39,919 bases of DNA from Candidatus Levybacteria bacterium RIFCSPLOWO2_01_FULL_38_21 (GCA_001782475.1 MFOT01000022.1:1-39919), one strand, 5' to 3'; positions 11,956-20,415 are shown, counted from the stretch's first letter. The notes: generated from the sequence alone by a model not told the origin. Translations and numbers: made by a program.

Positions 11956-12053
11956 AAATTGCTGTAAAAATCCCAGGGTGCAGCCTCGTTTTCACCCCCG
12001 GGGTATCTATGTGTTTATTGTATATTCATTGATGATTAGGGGTTGAACCTCTA
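11956..12053. repeat. Long direct repeat, copy 2 (before galT stop)
   Basis: 98 bp, nearly identical to 10088-10184. It ends at the base before the galT stop codon (minus strand, 12054-12056). The right hairpin is weakened here (AGGGGTT-G-AACCTCT). Confidence 0.85.
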
Positions 12054-12947
12054 TTAGACACCCCTCCCGTATTCTGCCTGGTGTTCTTTTTTGATCTTTT
12101 CGATATTCGGAGTTTCAAAATGTTCTTTTATAAATACCATCGTTTCTCTAGGATCTTGGGTGTTTACAAAAATTCCAGTTCCTACTTCAAATCCGCCCAA
12201 TGATTTTTCCCGCGGAATTATCCGCAAGTACCAATCAATACCTGGATAAATATAGAAATTAAAAGAAAATTCATGGCCGTGTCTTAAATCGAGAATCTGA
12301 ATAAGTCTTGAGGCAATAAAAGAAAGATCTGAAATCTCCCCGTCTGAAATATCTCCAAAAGTAAGGCCTCCCTTCCTAGGATAGACCCAAACTTCATCCG
12401 GCCATTGGCCTGCAATAGGACTTGATATTAAAAAATATGGGGTTTCTATTCTTTCGGTTTCTTCTCTATTAAGAGACGCCGAATCGGGCTTAAGTTTGGG
12501 GATTTCAAGCTTTACCTGCCCTGGTACAACCACAAATTGAGTATGAGGATGGGGCAAACTTTCTCCTCCACTCTCTCCCCTGTTATGAAAAATATATACC
12601 TGTCCTTTAGTTTTATGGGTATTGTATCTTTGCCGATAAGTTTGGAAGATTAACTCAACCTGATCAAGCGGCAATTCATCAAAATTTTTATGGTGGTCTG
12701 GAGAATGAATTATAATCTCGTGGATAGGAGCAAAAGGAAATTTATTTGGAACTACTCTTATCTGCCAATTGTTCGTCCCTTTTTCTCCTCCAACTCTATA
12801 TAATTCTGGTTCATCCTTTTCCCTGCCAATACAAAATGGGCACAGAGGGGATGATCCTTTTGCTATATCCGGTCTTTTTGCCCGTCTTGGAGCAAAAACC
12901 ATCCATTTTTTTGATACGGGGTCTTGTAAAAACTTAAAATCAGCCAT
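12054..12947 (-). CDS. galT: Galactose-1-phosphate uridylyltransferase
   Basis: 297 residues of the GalT/HIT superfamily. CPFC (36-39) gives the zinc cysteines and HPHTQ (133-137) the active-site triad whose second His takes the UMP group. The motif VVPNKFPF and the closing block WYLRIIPREK agree. It exchanges UDP between glucose and galactose phosphates and so supplies UDP-sugars. It is the last gene of a four-gene minus-strand sugar group and starts 10 nt after otsA. At 297 residues it is shorter than the E. coli enzyme (about 350), as common in divergent bacteria; ADP-glucose-type substrates cannot be excluded. Confidence 0.88.
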   Translation of the reverse strand: MADFKFLQDPVSKKWMVFAPRRAKRPDIAKGSSPLCPFCIGREKDEPELYRVGGEKGTNNWQIRVVPNKFPFAPIHEIIIHSPDHHKNFDELPLDQVELIFQTYRQRYNTHKTKGQVYIFHNRGESGGESLPHPHTQFVVVPGQVKLEIPKLKPDSASLNREETERIETPYFLISSPIAGQWPDEVWVYPRKGGLTFGDISDGEISDLSFIASRLIQILDLRHGHEFSFNFYIYPGIDWYLRIIPREKSLGGFEVGTGIFVNTQDPRETMVFIKEHFETPNIEKIKKEHQAEYGRGV

Positions 12948-12957
12948 AATAAATAAA

Positions 12958-14460
12958 TTATATTACCGATACAGCGCTTCCTACAAACTCCTTTGCCCAC
13001 TCATAAATATTTCTTTCCTCAAGAATTTCTTTCATAGTCTTAATTCTTTTAATTTTTTCTTTTTTTTCCATTTCTAAACCCTTTTTTATTGCTTTTGCAA
13101 CCTCCTCAACGTTATAAGGATTAACTATTAGGGCCTGCGTAAGATCGATTGAAGAGCCTGCAAACTGAGAAAGAACAAGCATTCCGGGATTTGCAGAATA
13201 AGAAGCCGCAATTACAAACTCTTTTGAAACAAGATTCATCCCATCGTCCAGAGGCGTAACAAGACAAAGAGATGAATTTTTATATAGATCCATAATTTTG
13301 TCTCTTGGGAAAACCTGATAAACTATTTTTATCGGCTCCCAATTGTTTTTCTTATATTTTCTATTTATTGCTATTCCTAGATTCCTTATCTCTTCTTTAA
13401 GATTTCTATATGCCGGGATTTCTATTCTGGATGGAGCAAGAATACCAAGGTATGTGATTTTTCCTATATAAGTTTTGTTTTTTTCAAAAAACTTATCCAA
13501 AGCAAGAAGTCTTAGCCTAAGTCCTTTCGTGTAATCAAGGCGGTCAACGCCTAAAATAACTTTTTGCTCTTTAAATAGTGTATCAAAAGGATTAGCAATA
13601 TCCGTATTTTTATCAGAACGTATCACTTCATGAACTATTTTTGTAATAAATGTTTTCTGCTTATTCTCCAAAATAGACTCAATTATATCAGCATCAATAC
13701 CCATTGGAAGATTCTTAACAGTTGTAACTTGTTTATTATAATAAACCTTGCTTGTCTCCTGATCAATTCTTGCTTCAAATTCCCTCCCAACAGTTTCCAG
13801 AAAGTTTCTAACTTGATAGCCTCTGTGAAATGCTATAAAATCGCAACTTAATAAGCTTTCGAGTATCTCCTTTTTCTGAGGCAGAATTCTGAAAATTTCC
13901 CAAGTAGGCCAGGGTATATGCCAAAACATTCCAATTATTGCACCCTTTTGTCTTCCTAAGTATTTTGGAACAAGAGAAAGCTGATAATCATTAACCCAAA
14001 TAAAAGTTTTTCCTTTTATTTCTTCTTTTATAGCCTTTGCAAATTTTTGATTAATTTTTTTAAAATCTTCATACCAGTCATCTCGAAAGTCAGGTCTCTC
14101 AAAAGAAACGTGGCAAAGAGGCCAAAGAGTTTGATTTGAGAACCCGCAATAATAACCATCCTGTTCCTCTCTATTAAAGAACACTCTTTTCAGATAGTAA
14201 CGATCTCCCGTGTTGTCGATAGGAATCCTTCCTCTTAAATCCAAAAATTTCCTATCGTCCTCATTCCTGCCTCTTCCTATATAAATGGCATTTGAGGCTT
14301 TTGCAATAGGATCAAATGCCACAGCCACTCCTCCTGCAGGAATGATTTGACCTACTATATTATTTCCTCTTTTGGCAATACGAGTCTCAGCATCCGCTGC
14401 TATAATTACTTTTAGGTCTTGTCGCTTGAAAAAATCTTTTAAATCTTGATACGTAGTCAT
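12958..14460 (-). CDS. otsA: Trehalose-6-phosphate synthase-like GT20 glycosyltransferase
   Basis: 500 residues with the GT20 signature series: YYCGFSNQTLWPLCH, VNDYQLSLVPKYL, MFWHIPWPTWEIFRILP, GVDRLDYTKGLRLR (donor phosphate site) and LVTPLDDGMNLVSKEFV. The enzyme joins glucose from a nucleotide sugar to glucose-6-phosphate, giving trehalose-6-phosphate. No trehalose phosphatase is seen beside it. The related glucosylglycerol-phosphate synthases share these motifs, so the acceptor is not fixed. It lies between the GT4 gene (26 nt away) and galT (10 nt away) on the same strand. Confidence 0.85.
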   Translation of the reverse strand: MTTYQDLKDFFKRQDLKVIIAADAETRIAKRGNNIVGQIIPAGGVAVAFDPIAKASNAIYIGRGRNEDDRKFLDLRGRIPIDNTGDRYYLKRVFFNREEQDGYYCGFSNQTLWPLCHVSFERPDFRDDWYEDFKKINQKFAKAIKEEIKGKTFIWVNDYQLSLVPKYLGRQKGAIIGMFWHIPWPTWEIFRILPQKKEILESLLSCDFIAFHRGYQVRNFLETVGREFEARIDQETSKVYYNKQVTTVKNLPMGIDADIIESILENKQKTFITKIVHEVIRSDKNTDIANPFDTLFKEQKVILGVDRLDYTKGLRLRLLALDKFFEKNKTYIGKITYLGILAPSRIEIPAYRNLKEEIRNLGIAINRKYKKNNWEPIKIVYQVFPRDKIMDLYKNSSLCLVTPLDDGMNLVSKEFVIAASYSANPGMLVLSQFAGSSIDLTQALIVNPYNVEEVAKAIKKGLEMEKKEKIKRIKTMKEILEERNIYEWAKEFVGSAVSVI

Positions 14461-14486
14461 ATGTACAAAATTAATAGTCAGTCATT

Positions 14487-15560
14487 TTACTTTTTGAATT
14501 TTTCCCAACCATCTATGGTCATCTTGTATGCTTTTTCGTATCCTTCAACCATCTTTTGAATTGTAAATTTTTCCGAAGCGCTTTTTCTGCATTCTTCCCT
14601 TTGTATTTGATCAATTTTGCCCATCTTATCGACCATTTCATCAAGTGTGTTGACCAAAAATCCGGTTTTCCCATCAGTAATAATTTCAGGCGCTGCTCCC
14701 CGATTAAAAGAGATAACCGGCGTGCCGCAGGCCATTGCTTCAGCCATCACAAGCCCGAACGGTTCCTCCCAAAGAATAGGATTCAAAAGCCCCCTTGCTC
14801 CTCCTAAAATTTTTGCCTTTTCCTCAATGCTCACTTCCCCTTTCCATATAATCTGTTTCTCATCAAGAAGAGGCCTAACCTCTTCTTCGTAATAAGAAAG
14901 CATTGCAGGCACTCCGGGATCAACTGCTCCCATTACGTAAAGCTTGACTCTTGCTTTTTTTGCTGCAAGTATTGCCTCTTTTGTGCCTTTGACTGGATTT
15001 ACTTTTCCAAGCCACACAAAGTAATCATCATGCCTTAAAGAGAAAGGATAATTTTTGATATCAAGGCAGTTATAAACGGTTGCAATGAAATTAAGCGGTG
15101 TGTTGTCTCTTTGAGAATTAGAAATCGAAGTAAAAGGCAAATTTTTGTATTTGGTTAAAACAAGATATCTGTCTTCTTTATAAGAAGGGCTTGGCACCTT
15201 GAAATGTATGGTAAAAAGAACCGGAGTTTTGAGATTTTTAGCAAGAGGCAAGGCAATATAATCCTGGCTTTTGTTAAGGTGCATATGGAGAATATCAAAA
15301 TCCGAAGCTCTGTCAAAGGCTTCGGTTATATGATGGATAATGTATGAAACGTTAGTCCATTCTACTTTTTTATCCCGTAAAGGTTTATCAACTGTCGGAA
15401 TGACTTTGGCTTTAACTTTTGAGGTCTTAGAACCAAACAATGTAACATCATTTCCTCTGTCAAAAAGTCCATTAACCAGATTATATACCACATCTTCTGT
15501 TCCTCCATAGCCATGCGGAGGAATCGCAAGCCAAATCGGTCCGATAATTCCAACTTTCAT
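14487..15560 (-). CDS. GT4 family glycosyltransferase
   Basis: 357 residues, two Rossmann halves. The N-terminal half opens with IGPIWLAIPPHGYGGTEDVV, the glycine-rich acceptor-side loop of GT4 enzymes. The C-terminal half has the donor-site signature EPFGLVMAEAMACGTPVI followed by GAAPEII. These enzymes move a sugar from a nucleotide donor; substrate is unknown. It starts 8 nt after the wecG-like gene, so the two are probably co-transcribed with otsA and galT. Confidence 0.85.
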   Translation of the reverse strand: MKVGIIGPIWLAIPPHGYGGTEDVVYNLVNGLFDRGNDVTLFGSKTSKVKAKVIPTVDKPLRDKKVEWTNVSYIIHHITEAFDRASDFDILHMHLNKSQDYIALPLAKNLKTPVLFTIHFKVPSPSYKEDRYLVLTKYKNLPFTSISNSQRDNTPLNFIATVYNCLDIKNYPFSLRHDDYFVWLGKVNPVKGTKEAILAAKKARVKLYVMGAVDPGVPAMLSYYEEEVRPLLDEKQIIWKGEVSIEEKAKILGGARGLLNPILWEEPFGLVMAEAMACGTPVISFNRGAAPEIITDGKTGFLVNTLDEMVDKMGKIDQIQREECRKSASEKFTIQKMVEGYEKAYKMTIDGWEKFKK

Positions 15561-15568
15561 AACACTAA

Positions 15569-16450
15569 TTATACATTATTTATACTTATATTAAATCTTT
15601 CTTTTAAAACTAAAAATATAAATTTTACAAGAGCAACTTGTCTTTTGGCTCTCCACGGCTGTCTGATGAGCCTAAACAACCACTCAACTCCTATTTTTCT
15701 AACCCAATATGGTGCTCTTGCAACCCTTCCGCTTAATAAATCAAATGCCCCACCAACACCAATTGCAACCTTAATAGGCAGTTTCTTAAGATTTTCATAT
15801 ATCCAGATTTCTTGTTTTGGCGAACCAAAAGCAACAAATAAAATATCTACCTTGGGTATGCTTACAGAAGACGAAGGCAAGCCATTTGAGAATGAACTGA
15901 AAGCCGTCTGATCTTTACTTTTTTTAAAATCTTTATCTTTAAAAAGGCTTTCACTTAGCGAGCGGCGTACACTTTGTTTTTGAAATGAACCTGAGCGAGC
16001 GTCATTCTCAACATGTGTTTGCCGAGTCTTTGATACTTCTTCTTGAGCGAAACTTGTTCTTAAACCCGGGTATTTTTGTTTTAAGCACTCGGCGGTTTTC
16101 TCTGCTACGCCTGGTTCACCGCCCAAAAATCCCACTGTTATAGGCTTTCCTGCAACCTCCTTGCAGAGACCTTCAACAAAATCAACACCTGCTATTCTCT
16201 GCTTTAAATGCTTGCCGAGAATTTTTGCCGCTAACATTATCCCGATGCCATCCGGCAAGGCTAATTCTGCAGAATTTAGTACTTTTTTGTAGTGCGAATC
16301 CTTTTTTGCAAGCATCAAAATTTCCGGGTTTGGAGTAGCAATAAAGTACTTTCGAGCTGATTTCCCTAGTCCCTGTAGGATATACTCTAGGACTTGGGTT
16401 TGACCTACATCTGAGATATCAATTCCCAATATATTTTTTTTCTTAAACAT
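15569..16450 (-). CDS. WecG/TagA/CpsF (GT26) glycosyltransferase with an in-frame repeat insertion
   Basis: 293 residues. Family motifs: ATPNPEILMLAKKD, LPDGIGIMLAAKILG, RIAGVDFVEGLC, FLGGEPGVAEKTAE and VAFGSPKQEIW. Members attach N-acetylmannosamine-type sugars to lipid-linked carriers in cell-envelope polymer synthesis. The family length is about 240-250. The surplus sits at residues 137-197, a low-complexity Ser/Lys/Arg-rich stretch (RSGSFQKQSVRRSLSE) between two conserved blocks. Its DNA resembles the non-coding element at 23362-23435. The insert interrupts a loop, so the enzyme may still work. First gene of the sugar group; 264 nt upstream to mreB. Confidence 0.85.
   Translation of the reverse strand: MFKKKNILGIDISDVGQTQVLEYILQGLGKSARKYFIATPNPEILMLAKKDSHYKKVLNSAELALPDGIGIMLAAKILGKHLKQRIAGVDFVEGLCKEVAGKPITVGFLGGEPGVAEKTAECLKQKYPGLRTSFAQEEVSKTRQTHVENDARSGSFQKQSVRRSLSESLFKDKDFKKSKDQTAFSSFSNGLPSSSVSIPKVDILFVAFGSPKQEIWIYENLKKLPIKVAIGVGGAFDLLSGRVARAPYWVRKIGVEWLFRLIRQPWRAKRQVALVKFIFLVLKERFNISINNV
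15880..16042. repeat. Dispersed repeat inserted inside the wecG-like gene
   Basis: The core TTAGCGAGCGG (15954-15964) and GAGCGAGCGTCA (15993-16004), with TCAACATGTG, match the non-coding stretch at 23362-23435 (TTAGCGAGCGG, GTGAGCGTCA, TCAACGTGAA) in the same order and orientation. The whole insert reads through in the gene's frame. Confidence 0.6.
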
Positions 16451-16714
16451 TATTTACTTACTATAAGACTTCTATAAACACTTGAATAACTTATCATATT
16501 CTTATTTTCGGGTATTTAATATACTCAAATTCAGGCATAAAAATTTGTATCTGTGGGTTTAAAAAAACAACGGTTTTCTTTGATACACCAACAAAAAATA
16601 CTATAATTTCGATTCCTTGTGAAAAATTTTAGTTTTTTTGTCATTTTCAAGAGTTTAAAAATTTATCAGAATTTATTATGGGATTAAAAGTTTTGATAAG
16701 GTCGGGCTTTAGAA
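16451..16714. other. 264-bp AT-rich intergenic region between mreB and the wecG-like gene
   Basis: No coding frame stands out. It must hold the promoter of the minus-strand sugar group; TATAGT lies 9 nt before the wecG-like start codon on that strand. No clear hairpin-plus-T-run terminator for mreB is seen. Confidence 0.4.
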
Positions 16715-17731
16715 TTATTTTTTGGCAATACTTCTTTTATAAAGTTCTATGTTTTCAAGAGCTACTCCCGTACCCCTTGCAACGCAAAGAAGCGCATCTT
16801 CGGCAACATGACATGGAACTCCTGTTAATTTAGTTATTAGTTTGTCAAAATTTTTAAGAAGAGAGGTTCCCCCAGTCATAACAACTCCCTTATCTATTAT
16901 ATCGCTTGCAAGCTCGGGAGGTGTTTGTTCAAGCACTCCTTTAACAGCTGCGATTATGTCCAAAAGAACCGGGTTAATTGCTTCGTTTATTTGCGCTTCT
17001 GTTAGTTCTATTGTTCGGGGCAAACCTGTAATGCTGTCTCTTCCTCTTATCTCCATTTTTTTAAGTTCTTTTGAGGAGGGATCATCTACGAGGGCATTTC
17101 CTATTGTTATTTTTATTTCCTCTGCGGTTCTTTCTCCAATCAATAGATTGAATTTTTTTTTGGTGTAGTTTGCAATAGCTTCATCAATCTTGTTGCCTCC
17201 GGCTCTAACAGAGTTATGAACCACAACTCCTCCTAAGGAAATGACAGCAGATTCAGTTGAGCCTCCGCCGATATCAACTACCATATGTCCTGCAGCCTGG
17301 GCAATCGGAATTTTAGCTCCAATGGCAGCAGCCAAGGGTTCTTCAATAAGATATGCAATTTTTGCTCCTGCTGCCATTGTTGCATCCAAAACCGCTCTTC
17401 TTTCAACTTGCGTTACTCCAGACGGAATACAAACCATAACTTCTGGTCTGAAAAATCTAGATTTACCTGCGGCTTTATCTATAAAATAGGATAACATTGC
17501 CTCTGTTATTGTATAATCTGCAATTACACCGTCTCGCAAGGGACGCAAAGCAACGATATTACCCGGAGTTCTCCCCAACATTTCCTTTGCCTCACGTCCG
17601 ACAGCAACTACTCTATTCTCTTCTGCGGTTACAGCAACCACAGTCGGTTCATTGAGAACAATTCCTTCTTGAGCAAGATAAACAAGAGTATTTGCCGTAC
17701 CTAGGTCGATTCCAATTCTTTTAGAAAACAT
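16715..17731 (-). CDS. mreB: Rod-shape determining protein MreB
   Basis: 338 residues of the actin-like family: phosphate loop 1 GIDLGTANTLVYL (7-19), PSGVTQVERRAV, the second phosphate motif VVDIGGGSTE, and VMTGGTSLLKNF in the adenosine region. MreB filaments under the membrane guide cell-wall synthesis. No mreC, mreD, rodA or pbp2 lies next to it, so it is transcribed alone. TATATT lies 6 nt before the ATG on the minus strand (17738-17743). Confidence 0.96.
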   Translation of the reverse strand: MFSKRIGIDLGTANTLVYLAQEGIVLNEPTVVAVTAEENRVVAVGREAKEMLGRTPGNIVALRPLRDGVIADYTITEAMLSYFIDKAAGKSRFFRPEVMVCIPSGVTQVERRAVLDATMAAGAKIAYLIEEPLAAAIGAKIPIAQAAGHMVVDIGGGSTESAVISLGGVVVHNSVRAGGNKIDEAIANYTKKKFNLLIGERTAEEIKITIGNALVDDPSSKELKKMEIRGRDSITGLPRTIELTEAQINEAINPVLLDIIAAVKGVLEQTPPELASDIIDKGVVMTGGTSLLKNFDKLITKLTGVPCHVAEDALLCVARGTGVALENIELYKRSIAKK

Positions 17732-17816
17732 AAGATAAATATATCAAAATACTAATTTAATCTATCAAAAAAACTTTTTGCCTTGTGTTTTTGATTATAT
17801 ATTCAGTCAACCTAAC

Positions 17817-17845
17817 TTGCAAGGGTTATTATTAACTTGTATAAT
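17817..17845 (+). promoter_or_regulatory. Promoter of the PEGA-domain gene
   Basis: TTGCAA (17817-17822), 17-bp spacer and a perfect TATAAT (17840-17845), 17 nt before the ATG at 17863. Unlike several neighbours this gene should have a short leader. Confidence 0.55.
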
Positions 17846-17862
17846 GCTTTTGATAAAAAGCA

Positions 17863-19053
17863 ATGAAAAAGATATTACTAACTCTTTCTATTTTTGGAAT
17901 TCTAATCGTAGTAACCGCTGGAATTATTCTATATGGCAAGGGTTATAGATTATTCTTTGATAAAGGCAGGCCAGATGTATCCGGAACCGGGCTTTTGGTA
18001 GCAACAAGCAGTCCTGATGGAGCACAGGTTCTTGTCAATGAACATTTAACTACAGCAACAGATAACACAATAAACCTTGAGCCTGGAAGTTATAATATTA
18101 AAATATTTAAACAAGGTTATTTCCCTTGGGAAAAACATCTTTCAATCGAGAAGGGGGTAGTTACTAAGATAGAAGCTCTTTTGTTCCCTACTGCTCCAAA
18201 ACTTGAAAGCATAACAAATACCGGAGTCGACAATCCTGTAATTGATCCATCCCGAACAAAAATCGCTTATACAGTTTCTTCACAAACTATTAGAAAAAAT
18301 GGGGTTTATGTTTTGGATATGACATCCAGGCCAATTCTGACTCTTCAGAATTCTTCCAGACAAATCTCTGATGACACCGTAAGTTTATTCTCAAAAGCTA
18401 TACTGTCATGGTCCCCGGACGGAGAATCTCTTATAGCAAGTATTTCTGCCCAGGGTCTTACTGCAAATTATTTGCTTGCGGCCGGTTCATTTAACCAGTC
18501 TCCAAGCGATGTTACCGAAACCCTTACAAGCGTAAATTCCTCTTGGGATAAATTAAAGGCCGATAGGGATAAATCACTAGCGGACGGGCTTTCTGCAAAA
18601 CTGCGAAAAACAGTAAGCGATAATTTCAATATTATGTCCTGGTCGGCCGACGAGACAAAGATTCTTTATCAAGCATCATCGTCTGCGACACTCCCAATTA
18701 TAAGAAGCCCCAGGTTAATTGGGAGCAATCCAACTCCAGAGCAAAGGAAAATAGAAAAGAACGGAATTTATGTTTACGACATAAAAGAGGACAGAAATTA
18801 TAAGATTCACGCTCCGACCGATAAGGATCAGATTTTCCTTACATGGTTTCCCGACTCAAAGCACTTAATATACCTTCATGATAAAAAAATAGATATTATG
18901 GAATATGACGGAGCCAATGTTACAAAAATTTTCGCAGGGCCATTTACAGACAGCTTTGTTTTCCCCTGGTCGGATAACTCAAGAATTGTCATTTTAACCA
19001 ACTTAGGAAATTCCGACACTCCTCCGAATCTATATACAATAAGCCTCAAGTAA
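17863..19053 (+). CDS. Membrane-anchored PEGA-domain protein with WD40/TolB-like propeller
   Basis: 396 residues. One N-terminal membrane helix (about 4-24) and then a PEGA domain at 43-108 (SPDGAQVLVNEHLT, EPGSYNIKIFKQGYFPWEK). The rest is propeller-like repeats (PVIDPSRTKIAYTVS, ILSWSPDGESLIAS, IMSWSADETKILYQ, FLTWFPDSKHLIY). The protein is likely anchored outside the membrane and binds partners or wall material; no enzyme motif is visible. It is convergent with the sortase gene. Confidence 0.8.
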   Translation: MKKILLTLSIFGILIVVTAGIILYGKGYRLFFDKGRPDVSGTGLLVATSSPDGAQVLVNEHLTTATDNTINLEPGSYNIKIFKQGYFPWEKHLSIEKGVVTKIEALLFPTAPKLESITNTGVDNPVIDPSRTKIAYTVSSQTIRKNGVYVLDMTSRPILTLQNSSRQISDDTVSLFSKAILSWSPDGESLIASISAQGLTANYLLAAGSFNQSPSDVTETLTSVNSSWDKLKADRDKSLADGLSAKLRKTVSDNFNIMSWSADETKILYQASSSATLPIIRSPRLIGSNPTPEQRKIEKNGIYVYDIKEDRNYKIHAPTDKDQIFLTWFPDSKHLIYLHDKKIDIMEYDGANVTKIFAGPFTDSFVFPWSDNSRIVILTNLGNSDTPPNLYTISLK

Positions 19054-19061
19054 AATACTAC

Positions 19062-19138
19062 AAATACTACCAATAAATACCAATAATCCAATATTTAAAT
19101 ATTTGTAGTATTTGAAATTTGTAGTATTGGTAGTATTT
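19062..19138. terminator. Inverted repeat between convergent genes, possible two-way terminator
   Basis: AAATACTACCAATA (19062-19075) and its exact reverse complement (19125-19138) enclose further TAGTATTTG/CAAATACTA repeats and the palindrome AATATTTAAATATT. The right arm overlaps the 3' end of the sortase gene by 2 nt. Confidence 0.5.
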
Positions 19139-19853
19139 ATTTTGGTTTTGCGAAAACGAGAAGCCTCTTCCAAGTGGTGCCGGGCGGCCAGCAGGTTTGA
19201 AGAATAATCTGCTCTTTGCCGGTTTTAGCCTGAGTAATAAAAGAAACATCCTTAGCATCTACAACCCTTGACTCCGTTACCGCATAGTTATGCCTTTGGT
19301 TTTCAAAAAAGATTACAATGTCATCGCCCGGTTTTAGATCTTTTAACAAGTAAAAAACTGCGTTGTATCGACCAACATCCCAAAAATTATCTGTTGAGTG
19401 GGCAAAAAGATAAATGTTGCCTTGCATTCCGGGAAAAACTGTTCCCCTAGCATGCGCAACTCCATTCTGAAGTATTGGTAAGAATTCGTTTTGATTGGAA
19501 GAATCAATGTTTGGAAAAACTTTTGCACTGGCGCCAAGTCGTAGTATCAAAAGACTAAAATCTGTATCTTTTGGTATCAAGATTTGCTCTTTAGGACCTG
19601 CCAAAATCTGGGCAAATCCGCCGCTGATTCCTTGAGAACCCTCTGATTTTTGTTTTTTGAGAATTTCACCTAATGGAGAAGTTTGGTTATCGACAATAGT
19701 ATATTTTATTCCTCTTGCCTGAACAATCTTGAAGGAAACTTCGTAATATAATGCCGGCCCAAAAGTTGCCAAAACCCCAAAAATTGCAAAGAGGACTAAG
19801 AAATTGCCAATAGCTCGGAGTATTAAAAAACGAATAGTTTCGCCTTTAGTCAT
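19137..19853 (-). CDS. Sortase-like transpeptidase
   Basis: The start is set at ATG 19853 (MTKGETIRF, 238 residues), with TAGAAT 7 nt upstream on the minus strand. A longer reading needs a TTG codon at 19889. An N-terminal membrane helix (about 13-35) leads to a sortase beta barrel with the catalytic His152 (YLFAHSTDN), Cys221 (ILQTCWPPGT) and Arg230 (WKRLLVF). Sortases cut a C-terminal sorting signal and join surface proteins to the wall or to each other. No LPxTG-type substrate is evident next to it. The family class cannot be fixed by eye. Confidence 0.87.
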   Translation of the reverse strand: MTKGETIRFLILRAIGNFLVLFAIFGVLATFGPALYYEVSFKIVQARGIKYTIVDNQTSPLGEILKKQKSEGSQGISGGFAQILAGPKEQILIPKDTDFSLLILRLGASAKVFPNIDSSNQNEFLPILQNGVAHARGTVFPGMQGNIYLFAHSTDNFWDVGRYNAVFYLLKDLKPGDDIVIFFENQRHNYAVTESRVVDAKDVSFITQAKTGKEQIILQTCWPPGTTWKRLLVFAKPK

Positions 19854-19896
19854 GTTTTTTATTCTACGTTCTTTTATGCTAAAATACAATTGGCTT

Positions 19897-19915
19897 GCTC
19901 TGAGCTTGCCGAAGA
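19897..19915. repeat. Short dispersed repeat (TGAGCxTGCCGAAG type) before tRNA-Arg
   Basis: CTCTGAGCTTGCCGAAGAG directly precedes the tRNA. Related sequence is found inside leuS (36713-36730), where it is translated. Confidence 0.5.
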
Positions 19916-19987
19916 GTCCCTGTAGCTCAACGGATAGAGCAGTCGCGTCCTAAGCGATCGATGGAGGTTCGACTCCTCTCGGGGATG
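19916..19987 (+). tRNA. tRNA-Arg (anticodon CCT)
   Basis: Full cloverleaf. Acceptor GTCCCTG pairs with CGGGGAT; the D stem is GCTC/GAGC; anticodon stem GTCGC/GCGAT holds the loop GTCCTAA; T arm GGAGG-TTCGACT-CCTCT. No CCA is encoded. It reads AGG codons. Confidence 0.95.
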
Positions 19988-19994
19988 CTTTTTG

Positions 19995-20066
19995 CGGGGT
20001 ATGGCGCAGTGGTAGCGCGCACCGTTCGGGACGGTGAGGTCGCCCGTTCAAATCGGGCTACCCCGA
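19995..20066 (+). tRNA. tRNA-Pro (anticodon CGG)
   Basis: Acceptor CGGGGTA/TACCCCG, D stem GCGC/GCGC, anticodon stem CACCG/CGGTG with loop TTCGGGA, T arm with TTCAAAT. No CCA is encoded. Its last 28 nt plus two flanking bases are repeated at 21065-21094, beyond a toxin-antitoxin pair. Confidence 0.95.
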
Positions 20067-20068
20067 CA
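20039..20068. repeat. Putative left attachment site (3' end of tRNA-Pro)
   Basis: 30 bp, GTCGCCCGTTCAAATCGGGC followed by TACCCCGACA, identical to 21065-21094. Integration of mobile elements into tRNA 3' ends leaves this kind of direct repeat. Confidence 0.7.
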
Positions 20069-20139
20069 AAAGAGAGTTTCCCGCCATAGCAGGATCTGGC
20101 TTCGCCATGACAATTCCCAGCACCCCGACAGAAATTTTT

Positions 20140-20148
20140 TGGTATAAT
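20140..20148 (+). promoter_or_regulatory. Extended -10 promoter of the toxin-antitoxin pair (leaderless)
   Basis: TGGTATAAT: a perfect TATAAT at 20143-20148 with an upstream TGn. It ends 6 nt before the ATG at 20155. No good -35 box is visible. Confidence 0.55.
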
Positions 20149-20154
20149 ATGTTT

Positions 20155-20415
20155 ATGAATTATTCATGGTATACCAATACAAAAAGTAAAAAATCTCCCG
20201 ATACGATTCATCAAATATTAGCCTTTGGCAGTCTTTCCGACATCCGATCTCTCAAAAAGATAGTAGAAAAAAGGGAATTAAAAACCCTTTTTCTTAAATA
20301 CCCTAAGAAAATATACACCGCACCTATTCTCAATTTTGTTAAAAATATTATTTTACATATATCTTCGATTGATGAAAAAAAATATCTTAAAAATACACCC
20401 AGGCGTATTGGATAA
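20155..20415 (+). CDS. Putative antitoxin of an AbiE-like pair
   Basis: 86 residues from the ATG at 20155, chosen because TATAAT ends 6 nt before it; ATGs at 20107 and 20149 would lie at or above the promoter. The protein has a block TIHQILAFGSLSDIRSLKKI followed by LFLKYPKKIYT and LNFVKNIIL. This resembles small helical proteins (DUF6922-like) often found before nucleotidyltransferase toxins. It overlaps the toxin gene by 44 nt, typical of toxin-antitoxin pairs. The antitoxin role is inferred from context. Confidence 0.6.
   Translation: MNYSWYTNTKSKKSPDTIHQILAFGSLSDIRSLKKIVEKRELKTLFLKYPKKIYTAPILNFVKNIILHISSIDEKKYLKNTPRRIG

Noticed and set aside
10124-12013. Insertion sequence ends around the GT-C/TPR gene
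   Set aside because: The flanks are direct, not inverted, repeats and no transposase is encoded; recombination is the simpler explanation.
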